Assembly: GCA_032622095.1 (NCBI GenBank)
Contig: CP136066.1
Span: 8,643,784-8,707,783 of the forward strand
Source of the DNA: Siphonodentalium dalli
Lineage: Eukaryota; Mollusca; Scaphopoda; Gadilida; Siphonodentaliidae
Direction of reading: 5' to 3'
Length of the DNA stretch: 64,000 bases
Below, in pieces: positions 11,949-21,654 of this stretch. The notes below the pieces were generated by a model that made no database searches, was not told the origin of the DNA, and saw only the letters and a program-made list of their open reading frames with translations. The number at the start of each line of letters is the position of its first letter. Position 1 is the stretch's first letter. The position numbers and the translations under genes were made by a program.

Positions 11949-13211
11949 TGTTGAAACAATACTGATGTTGTTGCACTTGAGTAATCAGGTGGATCCATAG
12001 CAACTGTTTCAAGGAATTTTAAGCTACCTGTAGCTAAACGTTCGTCACAATATAAACATTCTTGATAATATGACAGCAGGATATATCATGTAAGGGGAAA
12101 TACCGAGAATCAAGATCCAAACTATTTCGTGTCCTGAACGTGTTTGATGTGTTGCTTATTTTATAATCATTAAACAGGATATTAATATTAGTATGTATAC
12201 AATACGAGGCTATATAATTGAACGCTTTGTATGAGCAGTATCCCAGCACTCCCTGGCCTATAGTCAAGTTGTTGGTATGCTCTTAATATGTATAGGCCGA
12301 TTTTTTTTTTGAAATATAAAATTGTACACAAATTCCACCACAAATGGCGATACACACATTACATAAAGGGTTTTTTGCTCAAATGGCGACCATGTTGAAT
12401 CTATCAATATACAAAAGGTATATGTTCTAACAAGTATATGGTCTGATGCATGTCCAATCCAAATATATGCAAAGTAAACAGTTTCCCATTATGTTACTAG
12501 GAATTAGCAATGCATAATGGCTAGATGTTGGCAAAAAACAGATGTTTTCACCAAAATTGTTGCCATAGCAACGGTGTCCATTTCGAGCTTCGGGTGATAT
12601 CCAAGTTTTACCATGTAGTTCACGATTTATGTCCTCTATCCGCCCAACTAATGTGTGGTCATTGTTTATTAGGGAGAGCAATTTGTCATTTTAGGGGTGG
12701 GTGTAGCCCGGTCACATATTTCGTAACATCGCTCATGCAAGTAATAATCATCCTATGGATATGAGTTATGGGTCCAAATAAAGGCTATGATCTCCAGACT
12801 GTAATAAGATATCAATATGATGCAACAAATTGAGGCAGGTTCATTATACAGACAAATAAGTTGACGTAAGGTGATAAAAACAACATTTTCTTGACAATAA
12901 ACCTTGACCTTTCAAAGTGACCTTGACCATTGAGATGCGTACTGGCGGTCCGTTATGGATAATATATACATATAAATATTATTATATATCTATATCCACC
13001 AAAATGTCCACCGTTATCACAAATATACTTCACATATGATCATTTTCCATAATTTTCAGAAATCACACTCGGTTGCTATGGTAACATCATATTGTAGGCA
13101 ACTAAGCGAGAACAAGCTTGTCAACATTGGTATAGTATATGGGCTTTACGAAAAAAATATGTTCCACAAAATCCGCAATTTGTTTTACGAAAACCATTTT
13201 TTTCACAAAAG
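11949..13211. other. Unassigned DNA
   Basis: No gene recognised; a poly-T run lies at about 12,301-12,310. Small open frames here (for example 12,427-12,681, -) have no family resemblance. Confidence 0.4.
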
Positions 13212-13592
13212 CCAGGATACTGATATTCTAAATCCATAAACGCTCTGGATTTTCCCACCCACTTCTCATTTTATGAACGAGGTACTATTCCCTATGAATT
13301 GCTACACTCATCAGTATCAAATTTCTAGATTATATCCACGGTCCCCACTCCACTCTCTCGCCCATCGGAAACATAAATTATTCTAAACCAAAAACGCTTT
13401 GCTTTGCCCCACTAACTTCTCAATTTAAGAACTAGATACTATTACTTAATATGCCTTGCTAAATTCATATTAGTATCAGATTGCTAAATAATCCCCACAG
13501 TCCCCACCGCACTCAACCACATGAATTATTCCAAAATTATTTCTTCATTACCCAGTCCACTCCTAAGTTTATGAACGAGCTATTATTCCAAA
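13212..13592. repeat. Three diverged tandem copies, about 150-165 bp
   Basis: Copies begin near 13,225, 13,381 and 13,525. They share ATTATTCTAAA, the series CCCACTNACTTCTCA, TATGAACGAG(G/C)TA(C/T)TATT and ATCCCCACAGTCCCCAC. The third copy is incomplete. Confidence 0.55.
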
Positions 13593-13599
13593 TACTCCT

Positions 13600-13972
13600 A
13601 CATAATAACTTGCATGTGCAAGACAATAACTTGCATGTGCAAGATAATTAACTTTCAGGTGCAAGTTAATTAACTTGCAGATGCAACATAAATAACTTGC
13701 AGCTGCAAGATGATAACTTTCTGGTGCAAGTGAACTAAATTGCAGCTGCAAGATAGCTAACTTTCAGGTGCAAGATAAATAACTAGCAACTGTAAGATAA
13801 TACATTGCAGATGCAAGAAAGCTAAATTGTAGCTGCAAGATAATAACTTGCGGGTGCAAGATTATAACTTGCAGGTGCAAGATAATAACATGCATGTGCA
13901 ATAGCTAGCTTGCAGGTGCACGATAGATAACTTGAAGGTGCACGATAGATAACTTGAAGGTGCAAGATAGAT
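13600..13972. repeat. Minisatellite of about 22 bp with palindromic CTTGCAGGTGCAAG core
   Basis: About 17 degenerate units TAACTTGCAGGTGCAAGATA. The core CTTGCA(G/T)(G/C)TGCAAG is nearly self-complementary, and several units contain the E-box strings CAGGTG or CAGCTG. Confidence 0.85.
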
Positions 13973-14057
13973 GATTGTGTTGTCATTGAGGTATAAAGAC
14001 GCAGCATTAACATTGTTTATTGTTTAGATTTATAAACTCGTGTCAGTTACACTTTAA

Positions 14058-14449
14058 CCCTTTACCCAACAAACCGGCCAAAACCGGCCAAATAAAGCTT
14101 CAACAGCCTAAAATATCTTCGGTCTGTCTCAATAGAACCATACAAATATGGATATCATTGGAACCGGCTCCTTGACCACATTGTGATGGTTACAGTTATG
14201 CCTTTTGCCAATGCATTCTCTTATATATGCGAGTCGACCATAGGTCGCCTCGCATATATAAGAGAATGCATTGGCCTAAAAAAAATCTTTTTTTAACACT
14301 TATTACCATTTTTTCTTACATTCTTTAACAATTTTATAATTTTTAATGTGTTAAGCCAATGCATTCTCTTATATATGCGAGGCGACCTATGGTCGACTCG
14401 CATATATAAGAGAATGCATTGGCACAGGGCCCTTCTGTTGGGTAAAGGG
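14058..14449. mobile_element. piggyBac-type MITE, 392 bp, TTAA-flanked
   Basis: The element starts CCCTTTACCCAACA and ends with its exact reverse complement TGTTGGGTAAAGGG. It is bounded on both sides by TTAA (14,054-14,057 and 14,450-14,453). TTAA target duplication with CCC-starting terminal repeats is the signature of the piggyBac superfamily. The inside has no transposase. It holds two 69-bp palindromes that are perfect inverted copies of each other (14,207-14,275 and 14,355-14,423). It is therefore non-autonomous and would be moved by a transposase encoded elsewhere. What is seen: termini, TTAA sites and palindromes. The superfamily assignment is inferred from those features. Confidence 0.85.
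14207..14423. repeat. Nested palindromes inside the MITE
   Basis: Palindrome 1 (14,207-14,275) has 27-bp arms beginning GCCAATGCATTCTCTTATAT around a centre of about 15 bp (TCGACCATAGGTCGC). Palindrome 2 (14,355-14,423) is the exact reverse complement of palindrome 1, including its asymmetric centre. The 79-bp spacer is AT-rich and starts and ends with partly complementary TTAACAC/GTGTTAA. The DNA could fold either as two small cruciforms or as one large hairpin. Confidence 0.95.
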
Positions 14450-14568
14450 TTAATACCACGAAAGTCCACAAAATGTGGGTAAAATGTCACCGGTGGCAGC
14501 ACGATGTGTTGAACATTCTGCAGATTTCATATTCAAAGCCTTGGTGTAAACTTGAGATCTAGAATCTG

Positions 14569-14660
14569 ACTATGCTGTCCCAGTCATATTGACAGATGCT
14601 CCAGGAGTAATATTGAGCCATCCCAACACAGCTCTTCGGTGCTCCATTTGGCCCCCGCTC
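14569..14660 (-). pseudogene. Decayed second C-type-lectin terminal exon
   Basis: Read on the minus strand, this stretch gives NGAPKSCVGMAQYYSW followed directly by SICQYD and a stop at 14,571-14,569. Compared with the good exon at 14,765-14,985 (NGFTSQNCVRSVQSYSW, later FICQFD), it keeps the Cys, the YSW block and the end of the domain. It lacks the dozen or so residues between them that hold the third conserved Cys. It is best read as a tandem exon duplicate with an internal deletion. A duplicated exon used alternatively is less likely, because the Cys-bearing segment is missing and I see no splice acceptor. Confidence 0.55.
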
Positions 14661-14764
14661 TTCCCAAAAAACTATGATAATGTATTTCAGCAGTTTGTTG
14701 TGATAACACACAGTTAACACACATCATTTAGATCTCCAATGGATATTCTCGAAACACATACTGT

Positions 14765-14985
14765 TTAGTCAAATTGACAGATGAATCCATACATGTCGGT
14801 GCATGGCTTGTCGGTGTATTGCCAAGAGTAAGATTGAACACTCCTCACACAGTTCTGTGAGGTGAATCCATTTGGCTGGTTCGGATTCCAAGGCAGGTAG
14901 GTCGCGCTTGATCCGTCACTGAAGGTCCAATTTCCTTCTTGTGCCTCATCAGACAAATCAACCCAGTACGAGTCAACTGGGGCAC
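14765..14985 (-). CDS. C-type lectin domain, terminal exon
   Basis: This is the second half of a C-type lectin-like domain (CTLD), a secreted or cell-surface fold that usually binds sugars with calcium. On the minus strand a splice acceptor (TATTTTCCAG) ends at 14,986. Coding then runs in the frame (G)APVDSYWVDLSDEAQEGNW, followed by WNPNQPNGF, three conserved cysteines (SQNC, DKPC, FIC) and a TAA stop at 14,765-14,767. YWVDLSD matches the WIGL-type core of CTLDs. The sugar-site triplet is QPN, intermediate between the common EPN and QPD, and the usual WND is replaced by WQYTD, so calcium and sugar binding are uncertain. The exon needs one base from the previous exon, which the exon at 18,232-18,363 supplies exactly. 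It looks intact. Confidence 0.85.
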
Positions 14986-14989
14986 CTGG

Positions 14990-16205
14990 AAAATATTCAA
15001 CAGTGATGAGTCGTGAGAACTGCCCGCCATACAGAAACAGCTATATGGAATACTGGTGCGCACAGCAAGCGACAAAACACGCGCCATTTAATTTAATCGC
15101 GAACCGAAAGCCGCAGAGGCACCAAAACACGCGAAATTATGACTCACACTTTTTCGCTTGTGTCGTCGTCGGCGCGGGCCAAAACATGACGCACCCGAAA
15201 GCGACAAAAGCGATGAAATGTACGACGAATGTCGCATGTTCTAGCGCTTGTAACGTTATATCTCCATCCAAATTCAGGCCCCTTTTTGAAAATTTAATTA
15301 GCAGGATTTGGCTGGCCTCCGGAGAGGGACCAGGACCCCTTAGCACTGCTGCCACGTCTATGCATAGGATGACCCTCCCTTAATTATGAGGGTGTCATGA
15401 TTATTCCATAGAAAGATGTATATAGTTAGCAGTTGATCAGTTTGATAAATTGAATGGCGGTACAATTTGTCCACAATGAACCAGGATATATATAGAATAC
15501 TCTCATTGCACATGCCGGAAATTGATTGTGGGACCAACAAAAACGTTCGATATTGTCGTTTGTTTGTGGCGCGCGCCGAAAGCGACACAAGCGCCAAAAC
15601 ATCAGGCATTTGTCGCACATTTAATCGCGCGATTTCCTCGCGCTCCAAAACATTCCATAAGGTCGCACATTTCATCGCTTGTGTCGCTGTCGGCGAGTCA
15701 AAACCTGCGATATTATCGCGGCGCCAAAAGGGGCACAGCTATGCAATCCTATTTATGCCACTCCATTTTGTTGCTAAAACATGCGTCGCTTTGGTCGCTG
15801 TCGACTAATGTCGCATGTGTCGGTTAAGTCGCGGACGAGATTTAAGTTCCGTGGCATACCTCGGTTCTGTCGCTGATGGATTTTCGACAAAAAAAAGTGG
15901 CATAAATGGGATTCCTTGAAAAACGCATGTTTTGTCGCTTTCGGTAAGCCAAAACTTGCGACATTATCACGCGCGCCGAACGTGACAAAACATGCGCCGA
16001 AAGCGCCAAAACATGCGACATATTTTGACTCTAATTTGTGTTAGGCGCGCGACAGCGACACAAGCGACAAAAAGTGCGCCATAATATCGTGTTTTATAAT
16101 ACCCATAATATCGCCATAATATCGCATGTTTGGCACTTCTGTCGCTTCCGTCGCTTTCGGTGCGCATGTTTTGTCGCTTTCGGCGCGCGCCATTAGGAAG
16201 TGGTG
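14990..16205. repeat. Dispersed GCGACAAAACATGCG / CGCATGTTTTGTCGC motif cluster
   Basis: Intronic DNA upstream of the last lectin exon is filled with degenerate short motifs around GCGACAAAACATGCG and CGCGCGCCGAAAGCGACA on both strands (for example about 15,070, 15,180-15,240, 15,560-15,680, 15,930-16,060 and 16,120-16,190). It is unusually CpG-rich for this window. Several overlapping open frames on both strands (up to 126 codons) all derive from these motifs and are not reported as genes. Confidence 0.65.
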
Positions 16206-17102
16206 TAATAGTATTCCATAACATCAGTTCCACGAATACGTTAAACGCGCGGTATAGATAGATTCTTCAAAGTATCAATGTTTTAATATCGCTTCTATTC
16301 TGTTGACTATATAATCTAGATGTGCAGCAATGCTAATATTCATTCACTAAGTGTTACATGTCTGTATATCCATTGTGATGAAATTCTATTATTCAAATGT
16401 ACTTTTATGTTCATAAAATACAAATTAAAACCGTTATGCGGAAGTTTCCGCATTATAGCATGCTATTAGTTGTTCCAATTGAACAAGCGATAGAAACAAA
16501 ATCTGTCTCCCTGTTTTGTGCGGTGTGTTGAGTACTCAAACTACGATTACATTACGACTTCCAGATTTCGAAGTATGTGATGAGGAATCGACCTAAATTA
16601 GCCCAGACTTACAAACATTACAATAGGTTCAATGTTCAACGCTCATTGACGAGTAGTTATCTCTCAGGAAATGTTCAGATAGTATTATCCGTCATCTGGT
16701 TATATTTCCTTAACATCCCTCCAGATGAATAATCCAGTCAAATGTATACTTATATATTAACATACTAAGTGTGATTATCACTAAATCCAGCATTCTGATT
16801 GGTCGGCGCCAACGTGGCTAGTTGCAATTATTTCTCGATGAACGCGCAATAGCTCATAACTGCAGCTTTATAAATACATCGACGCGTCATAGGTTTTGGA
16901 AAGACGAACGCGTAATGTTTTGGGCGCATTTGGACTCGCGCAGGATTGACTTAATAAATCATCGGGTTTCAATATAAAGAGATATTGTTCATGTTAACTT
17001 TTGCCAAGGGTGCTATGGGATATTTTGGGCTGGTTTTGTCACGATACACTTTTCGATTTAAATACATTTTTAAAAGTGGCTTTTTCGCTAAATGTATATA
17101 AA
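16206..17102. other. Unassigned intronic or intergenic DNA
   Basis: No gene found. The stretch at 16,790-16,930 (AGCATTCTGATTGGTCGG, repeated CG-rich words) resembles other dispersed repeat ends at about 6,350 and 23,920. Confidence 0.4.
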
Positions 17103-17265
17103 TATAAGCATTAACTGTCATGTGGACTGTTTTTATGGAGATGTAACCGTGAGGTAAGTGGTCATAACTTGTATGTAAAACACTTCGGGTTTTACACAAG
17201 TTATGACCACTTACCTCACGGTTACATCTCCATAAAAACAGTCCACATGACAGTTAATGCTTATA
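17103..17265. repeat. Perfect 70-bp inverted repeat with 23-bp loop
   Basis: The left arm 17,103-17,172 starts TATAAGCATTAACTGTCATG. The right arm 17,196-17,265 is its exact reverse complement over all 70 bases. The loop (17,173-17,195) contains GTAAAA/TTTTAC and could extend the stem. A transcript would form a long perfect hairpin. Minus-strand open frames overlapping the left arm are not convincing genes. Confidence 0.95.
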
Positions 17266-17342
17266 TAACTGAATTTGAAAATGCATTAAATATATAAAGG
17301 GTTGACCCCGATTATTGAACAGCTACGCGTTCTATAGTGTGA

Positions 17343-17905
17343 AACATTCTGATATACTTCGTAATGCCATCCTTAAACATTTCGATATCGTTCGTATTAC
17401 CATCGTTGAACATTCTGATATCCTCCGTATTACCATCACTAAACATTCTGATATCCTTCGTATTACCATCGTTTAACATTCCGATATCCTTCGTATTAAC
17501 ACGCTAGACATTCCGATATCTTTCGTATTTCCATCGCTAAACATTCCGATGTCCTTCGTATTACCATCGCTAAACATTCTGATATCCTTCGTATTACCAT
17601 CCCAAATCGTTCCGATATCCTTCGTATTACCATCGCTAAACATTCCGATATCCTCCGTATTAACATCGCTAAACATTCCAATATCCTTCGTATTACCATC
17701 GCTAGACATTCTGATGTCCTTCCTATTAACATCGCTAAACATTCCGATATCCTCCGTATTACCATCGCTAAACATTCCGATATCCTTAGTGTTAACATCG
17801 TTAAACATTCCGTTGTCCTTCGTGTTACCATCGCTAAACATTCCGATGTCCCCCGTATTAACATCGCTAAACATTCCAAAATCCTTCGTATTACCATCGC
17901 TAAAT
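17343..17905 (-). repeat. 33-bp minisatellite, about 17 copies, encoding 11-residue repeats
   Basis: On the plus strand, units read CATTCCGATATCCTTCGTAT followed by TACCATCGCTAAA. The unit is 33 bp, so the reading frame is kept. The minus strand gives an uninterrupted run of MFSDGNTKDIG-like repeats (17,473-17,874, 133 codons). A second minus frame and a plus frame are also open. Open frames on both strands argue for a frame-neutral minisatellite rather than a gene. It lies in the presumed intron between the two lectin exons. Confidence 0.85.
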
Positions 17906-18106
17906 AATTATGGGGCTTTCGCCGAGGCATAATGTCACCGCGTACGTTTTCCATTAAATTCCACGAAACTATCTCTGACTGACATCGATAGCTTCCTGTC
18001 GCGATTTGTGGTCGGCTGACACACTGACTTGTAATACGTTTCGGAAAATATAAACGGGTGATTCCGTATTCAGACTATCGAACGTGTAGCTGTTCCACAT
18101 ATTAGC

Positions 18107-18180
18107 TAGATCATGCCATGAATCTCTACTCCGGCCTACGCCCGTGCGCAGCTAAGGTTATATATTCGTGGCATGATCTA
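18107..18180. repeat. Small hairpin, 17-bp arms
   Basis: TAGATCATGCCATGAAT at 18,107-18,123 pairs with ATTCGTGGCATGATCTA at 18,164-18,180 with one mismatch. The loop is about 40 bp. It lies about 50 bp downstream of the lectin exon on the minus strand, inside its intron. Confidence 0.75.
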
Positions 18181-18231
18181 AACAGCTGCATGCAATGTTG
18201 TGGTGTAGATATCTTATACTAATTTACTCAC

Positions 18232-18363
18232 CATTCAATTGCTGTTTGATTGTATCATGCATGGATTGGCTTCTTATTCTGAGCAGGTGGCCACACAGTG
18301 ATACACAATGAGATTGTGCATCAACCCAACTCTTTTGTTGATTCAGTACCTGTACTGTGATGC
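18232..18363 (-). CDS. C-type lectin domain, penultimate exon
   Basis: This 132-bp minus-strand exon encodes the first half of the CTLD. A TTATTTCAG acceptor ends at 18,364. Coding reads ITVQVLNQQKSWVDAQSHC, then GHLLRIRSQSMHDTIKQQLN. It ends in one extra base before a GTGAGT donor at 18,231. KSW-DAQ-HC followed by (G/A)-HLL-I-S is the standard opening of a CTLD, containing the first conserved Cys. Joined to the exon at 14,985-14,765, the split codon becomes GGT (Gly) and the reading frame continues into the YWVDLSD core, giving a normal-length domain. The exon starts with two bases of a codon, so it needs a phase-1 exon upstream. The PAN-like exon ending at 27,808 has that phase; another exon in between is possible, because the usual CP-GW...CY opening is not seen. 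Confidence 0.85.
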
Positions 18364-18995
18364 CTGAAATAACGATTTCAATTTATATGCTCAGATATTC
18401 AGTATAAATAGCTAGGTTTTATCTTACAATGTGCTTCATTATTCTTAAATACGGTTTTAGATTCCATATCCTACATGACAACAGGGAATGCACGTGGGTT
18501 CTGGAGAAACTAGCTTTGTTTCTAAAAACATTGATTTACATGGGCAATTGGCATCAATTATTTCTATTCTCTTTATTCTCTTTTGATATTTCTATCCATA
18601 TCATTTATTATTATCCATCCTTTCCGATTGGGCAAAAGCCGCCACGTGATATTCCGGGAAAAGGTCATATTGTACTCCAGAATGTCATATTGGACTTCCA
18701 AGTGTGCAATATCACTTTTTTATTGGGACTCCGTGACGTCACGAATTAACTATTGAGAAATGAACCGGTGAAATTGTGATGCGCGCGCAACACTGGTGGA
18801 TTTAGCGGACGTTTCACTTCCGCTTTGAGTTTTTGTTTTTAATTTCCGTGTTTACTGTTCCAAATCATGCTTTCTGATGATCAAATACAGGCTTTTATAG
18901 ATAATTAAGTGCCGACAAATACCAAAAATGAAACCACAAAAGTTTTATTCCAAAAATTGGGATAAACATACAGATGGATAATAAAAATGTCATTA
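18364..18995. other. Unassigned presumed intron DNA
   Basis: No gene recognised. It contains CGTGACGTCACG (18,732-18,743), a 12-bp palindrome with a perfect CRE-like centre, and two GTCATATTG words that recur in the hairpin downstream. Confidence 0.4.
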
Positions 18996-19149
18996 TACAA
19001 TTTTGTGTACAGTATGAGTTTTTCTTGTACTCGTCCAGGTTGTGGTGAAAAGTCATATTGGACTCGACACTGCGTGTCTCGTCCAATATGACTTTTCACC
19101 ACAACTCGGATGAGTACAAGAAAAACACATACTGTACACAACATTGTAC
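18996..19149. repeat. Imperfect foldback of about 70-bp arms
   Basis: The left arm around 19,006-19,070 (TGTACAGTATGAGTTTTTCT and GTGGTGAAAAGTCATATTGG) is repeated inverted at 19,073-19,138 with about five differences. The similarity extends outward as ACAATTTTGTGTACAG/CTGTACACAACATTGT. The loop is only a few bases. This is another hairpin-type repeat, older than the perfect one at 17,103 judging by its mismatches. Confidence 0.85.
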
Positions 19150-19224
19150 AAAAAAACTAAGATGCATGCATCAGGTCGGCCGTGAACTATCTACCATCGA
19201 ATTGTTTGTAGCTATCGATTATAC

Positions 19225-19290
19225 ATTTTGGAACACCTGTCTGTATGTATGTGTGTATGCATGAATGCATGTGTGTATGTGTTATAGACT
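19225..19290. repeat. GTAT/GTGT/GCAT microsatellite
   Basis: A degenerate run of (T)GTATG and ATGCATG words. Confidence 0.6.
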
Positions 19291-19604
19291 CTAACACTGC
19301 TCGACTGATCCGACTCGGATTTGGTTTTTAACGTGTCAACTTGACCTCGCTCATAGGCATGTTTCTGGACCTTGACCGATCGGACTAAAAAATTGTGTGT
19401 AGGACTACTTCGATCCCGGGAGCAATATGGACTGGTCCATTTTCACGTGGGACCATGTTCTCGAACGTGCTGATATAGGCATGTTTCTGGACCAATTGAA
19501 CAATAGTTTGGCCAGACGCTGTATATACTGGGTACTGTCCAGATGGAGGCGATCACAACAAAAAATCCCTAAATAGCCCGAACGAAGTCGAGTACATCAG
19601 CTAG

Positions 19605-20105
19605 TTTAATATATATTTTGGACAGACATTTGTCTGTCTGTTTGTCTGTTAGCTATGGCCGGGAAAACTGCCGGACAGATTTGACGAAATTTGATACCTA
19701 GGGGAAATTATTTCCAGGGAGTATTTTGGACGGGTCAAATCTTGATCCCGACCTGACTTTGACATTCAAAAAGATCAATTCAAGGTCAAATCTGGTAAAA
19801 CGGAAGTATTTCAACGAAATATAATACCTACTGTTACTTTTGTCCCAGGAGTGTTTCGGGTGGGTCAAATCATGACCCTGACCTGATCTTGACATTCAAA
19901 ATTGTCAATTCAAGGTCAAATCGGGTAAAGCCGGGCGGATTTCGACGGGTACTTTTGTCGTGACTTTCCGGGGAGTGTTTTGGACGGGTCAAATCGTGAC
20001 CCGACATGATGTTCACCTTTAAAATGGTCAATTCAAGGTTAAATCGCGCAATTGTCCGAAAATCAGAGGGGAACATCCCGGACGAAGTAGGGTCCACCCG
20101 CTACT
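19605..20105. repeat. Dispersed repeat with three tandem units of about 125 bp
   Basis: It begins with a TGTC run and TTAGCTATGGCCGGGAAAAC, the phrase shared with about 2,410. Three units follow at about 19,723, 19,855 and 19,978. Each contains GG(A/T)(C/G)GGGTCAAATC, CCCGAC(C)TGA and TCAATTCAAGGT(C/T)AAATC. The open minus frames across it are repeat-derived. Confidence 0.7.
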
Positions 20106-20339
20106 ATTATATATTTCTAGATTTAGTTTCAAACTAAATACCTGTATATTGTACAAAGAAATGTTTGACAAATATATCTGTATCAATATTACCATACGGG
20201 TCATTAAAATAGATACGACGAAACAAATTTTGAAGGGTGCATGTATCAGGTAAATTTTTATATTTCAAATGATGACAGGAATGCGGAAAGTTGAAGTACC
20301 TACGTAATACTGGCTATCCGAATGAAGAGATATACATGT

Positions 20340-21640
20340 ATATAAAAACCAAAATAGAAGATGACTGCTGGCGACAATGTTTTCCAAAAAAATTCAAAGC
20401 ATTCGATAGCTCCCATCTAGTTGTCAGCCCGAAGATCAATATAAAGTGTGGTGACTATCAGATGATGGATATGTCTGTACAGTTGCTAAACAATTCAGTC
20501 ATGCAAAAGAGGATCAAACAGTAAGATACCAAATTGCTGCCTGTGGTAATGTTTTTTAACGAAATTCGGGAAAATTAGATTACTCTCACCCTGGTTATCC
20601 AGAAGATCATTGTGGAATCTGGTGACGATCGGACAAGGGGTGTCGTCTGTAGGATCAACCAAATTATTTAGCCATAAAAATAGTAAAATTCAAGATCACC
20701 GCTGGCAGTGATGTCTTCACAAGGACAGCTTGAGAACAAAACATGGCTCACATCTAGCGGTGACCCAAACTATCCACATGAGAAAAAGTTCTCCAATAAA
20801 AGCTGGCTGCAGGGTGCGCCAATTGATTCAAATTCGAAATTTAGCAGGATGTACTGCTTGTGGCCATGTTTTCCCCGCAAATTTGATAGACTGATGGACA
20901 AAACCACTGAATCCGTTGAATCAATATACATGTATACATGGATTAATTTATATGCATTGTTATACACAGTACTGGTATATAAAGGTACTGAAAATAACAA
21001 TATTACTAGTATACACAAAATAAACCATATATCATGGCTATGGGTTCTAATATCCGAATATGACAGATGAGAATTTGGTGTGAATTGAAGAGTGGTGGTG
21101 TCTCAAGCATATCTAACCCTCCACGTTAGAAACATGCCATTAAATGTCATAAGTATAATCTAGCTTGAGGACAGAAGTTATCCATAACCCCCCCCCCCCT
21201 TAATTCAACCAGGTCCTCGCGCGATGTATGGTCGATCACATGATGATCTAGGGGGGATTAGAATTGTTGTATAAAAACAGCACTGCATGTAAATATAAAA
21301 TAAAATAGTGCTACATCTTATTACAGATTATTGCCATATATAATCAGTGACTATACAGACAGTCTGACAAAATAAAGTTTCAGTGACACTCTATCCGAAG
21401 AGGGGAATAATTCCATCTGTTACAGTCAATGGAGCAATTATGAATCTGGAAAGGTGAAATTTCTAAGTAATACTACATATCGACATGACGCGATAACATA
21501 TAACGTAAATGCAATATGGCCGCTGGCGACCATTTTTTCCTATAAAATTAAAAAAATATTTGATAGCTCTCATCTGATAGATCAATATCAAGATAAATAT
21601 GAAGTTTGGTGATGATCGGATGAGTGAAGTGGACTGTGCA
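20340..21640 (+). repeat. Diverged GATGGC-core repeats
   Basis: Degenerate members of the family at 8.6-9.3 kb: core variants at about 20,355, 20,525, 20,690, 20,850 and 21,510 (GCAATATGGCCGCTGGCGACCAT). GATCGGA(T/C)(G/A)A-like words and CTCCCATCTAG are spaced as in the other copy. Short open frames here are not supported as genes. Confidence 0.55.
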
Positions 21641-21654
21641 AAACGGTTTAATAA

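Noticed and set aside
13600-13972. CRISPR-like short repeats
   Set aside because: There is no conserved repeat alternating with unique spacers; it is a 22-bp degenerate minisatellite.
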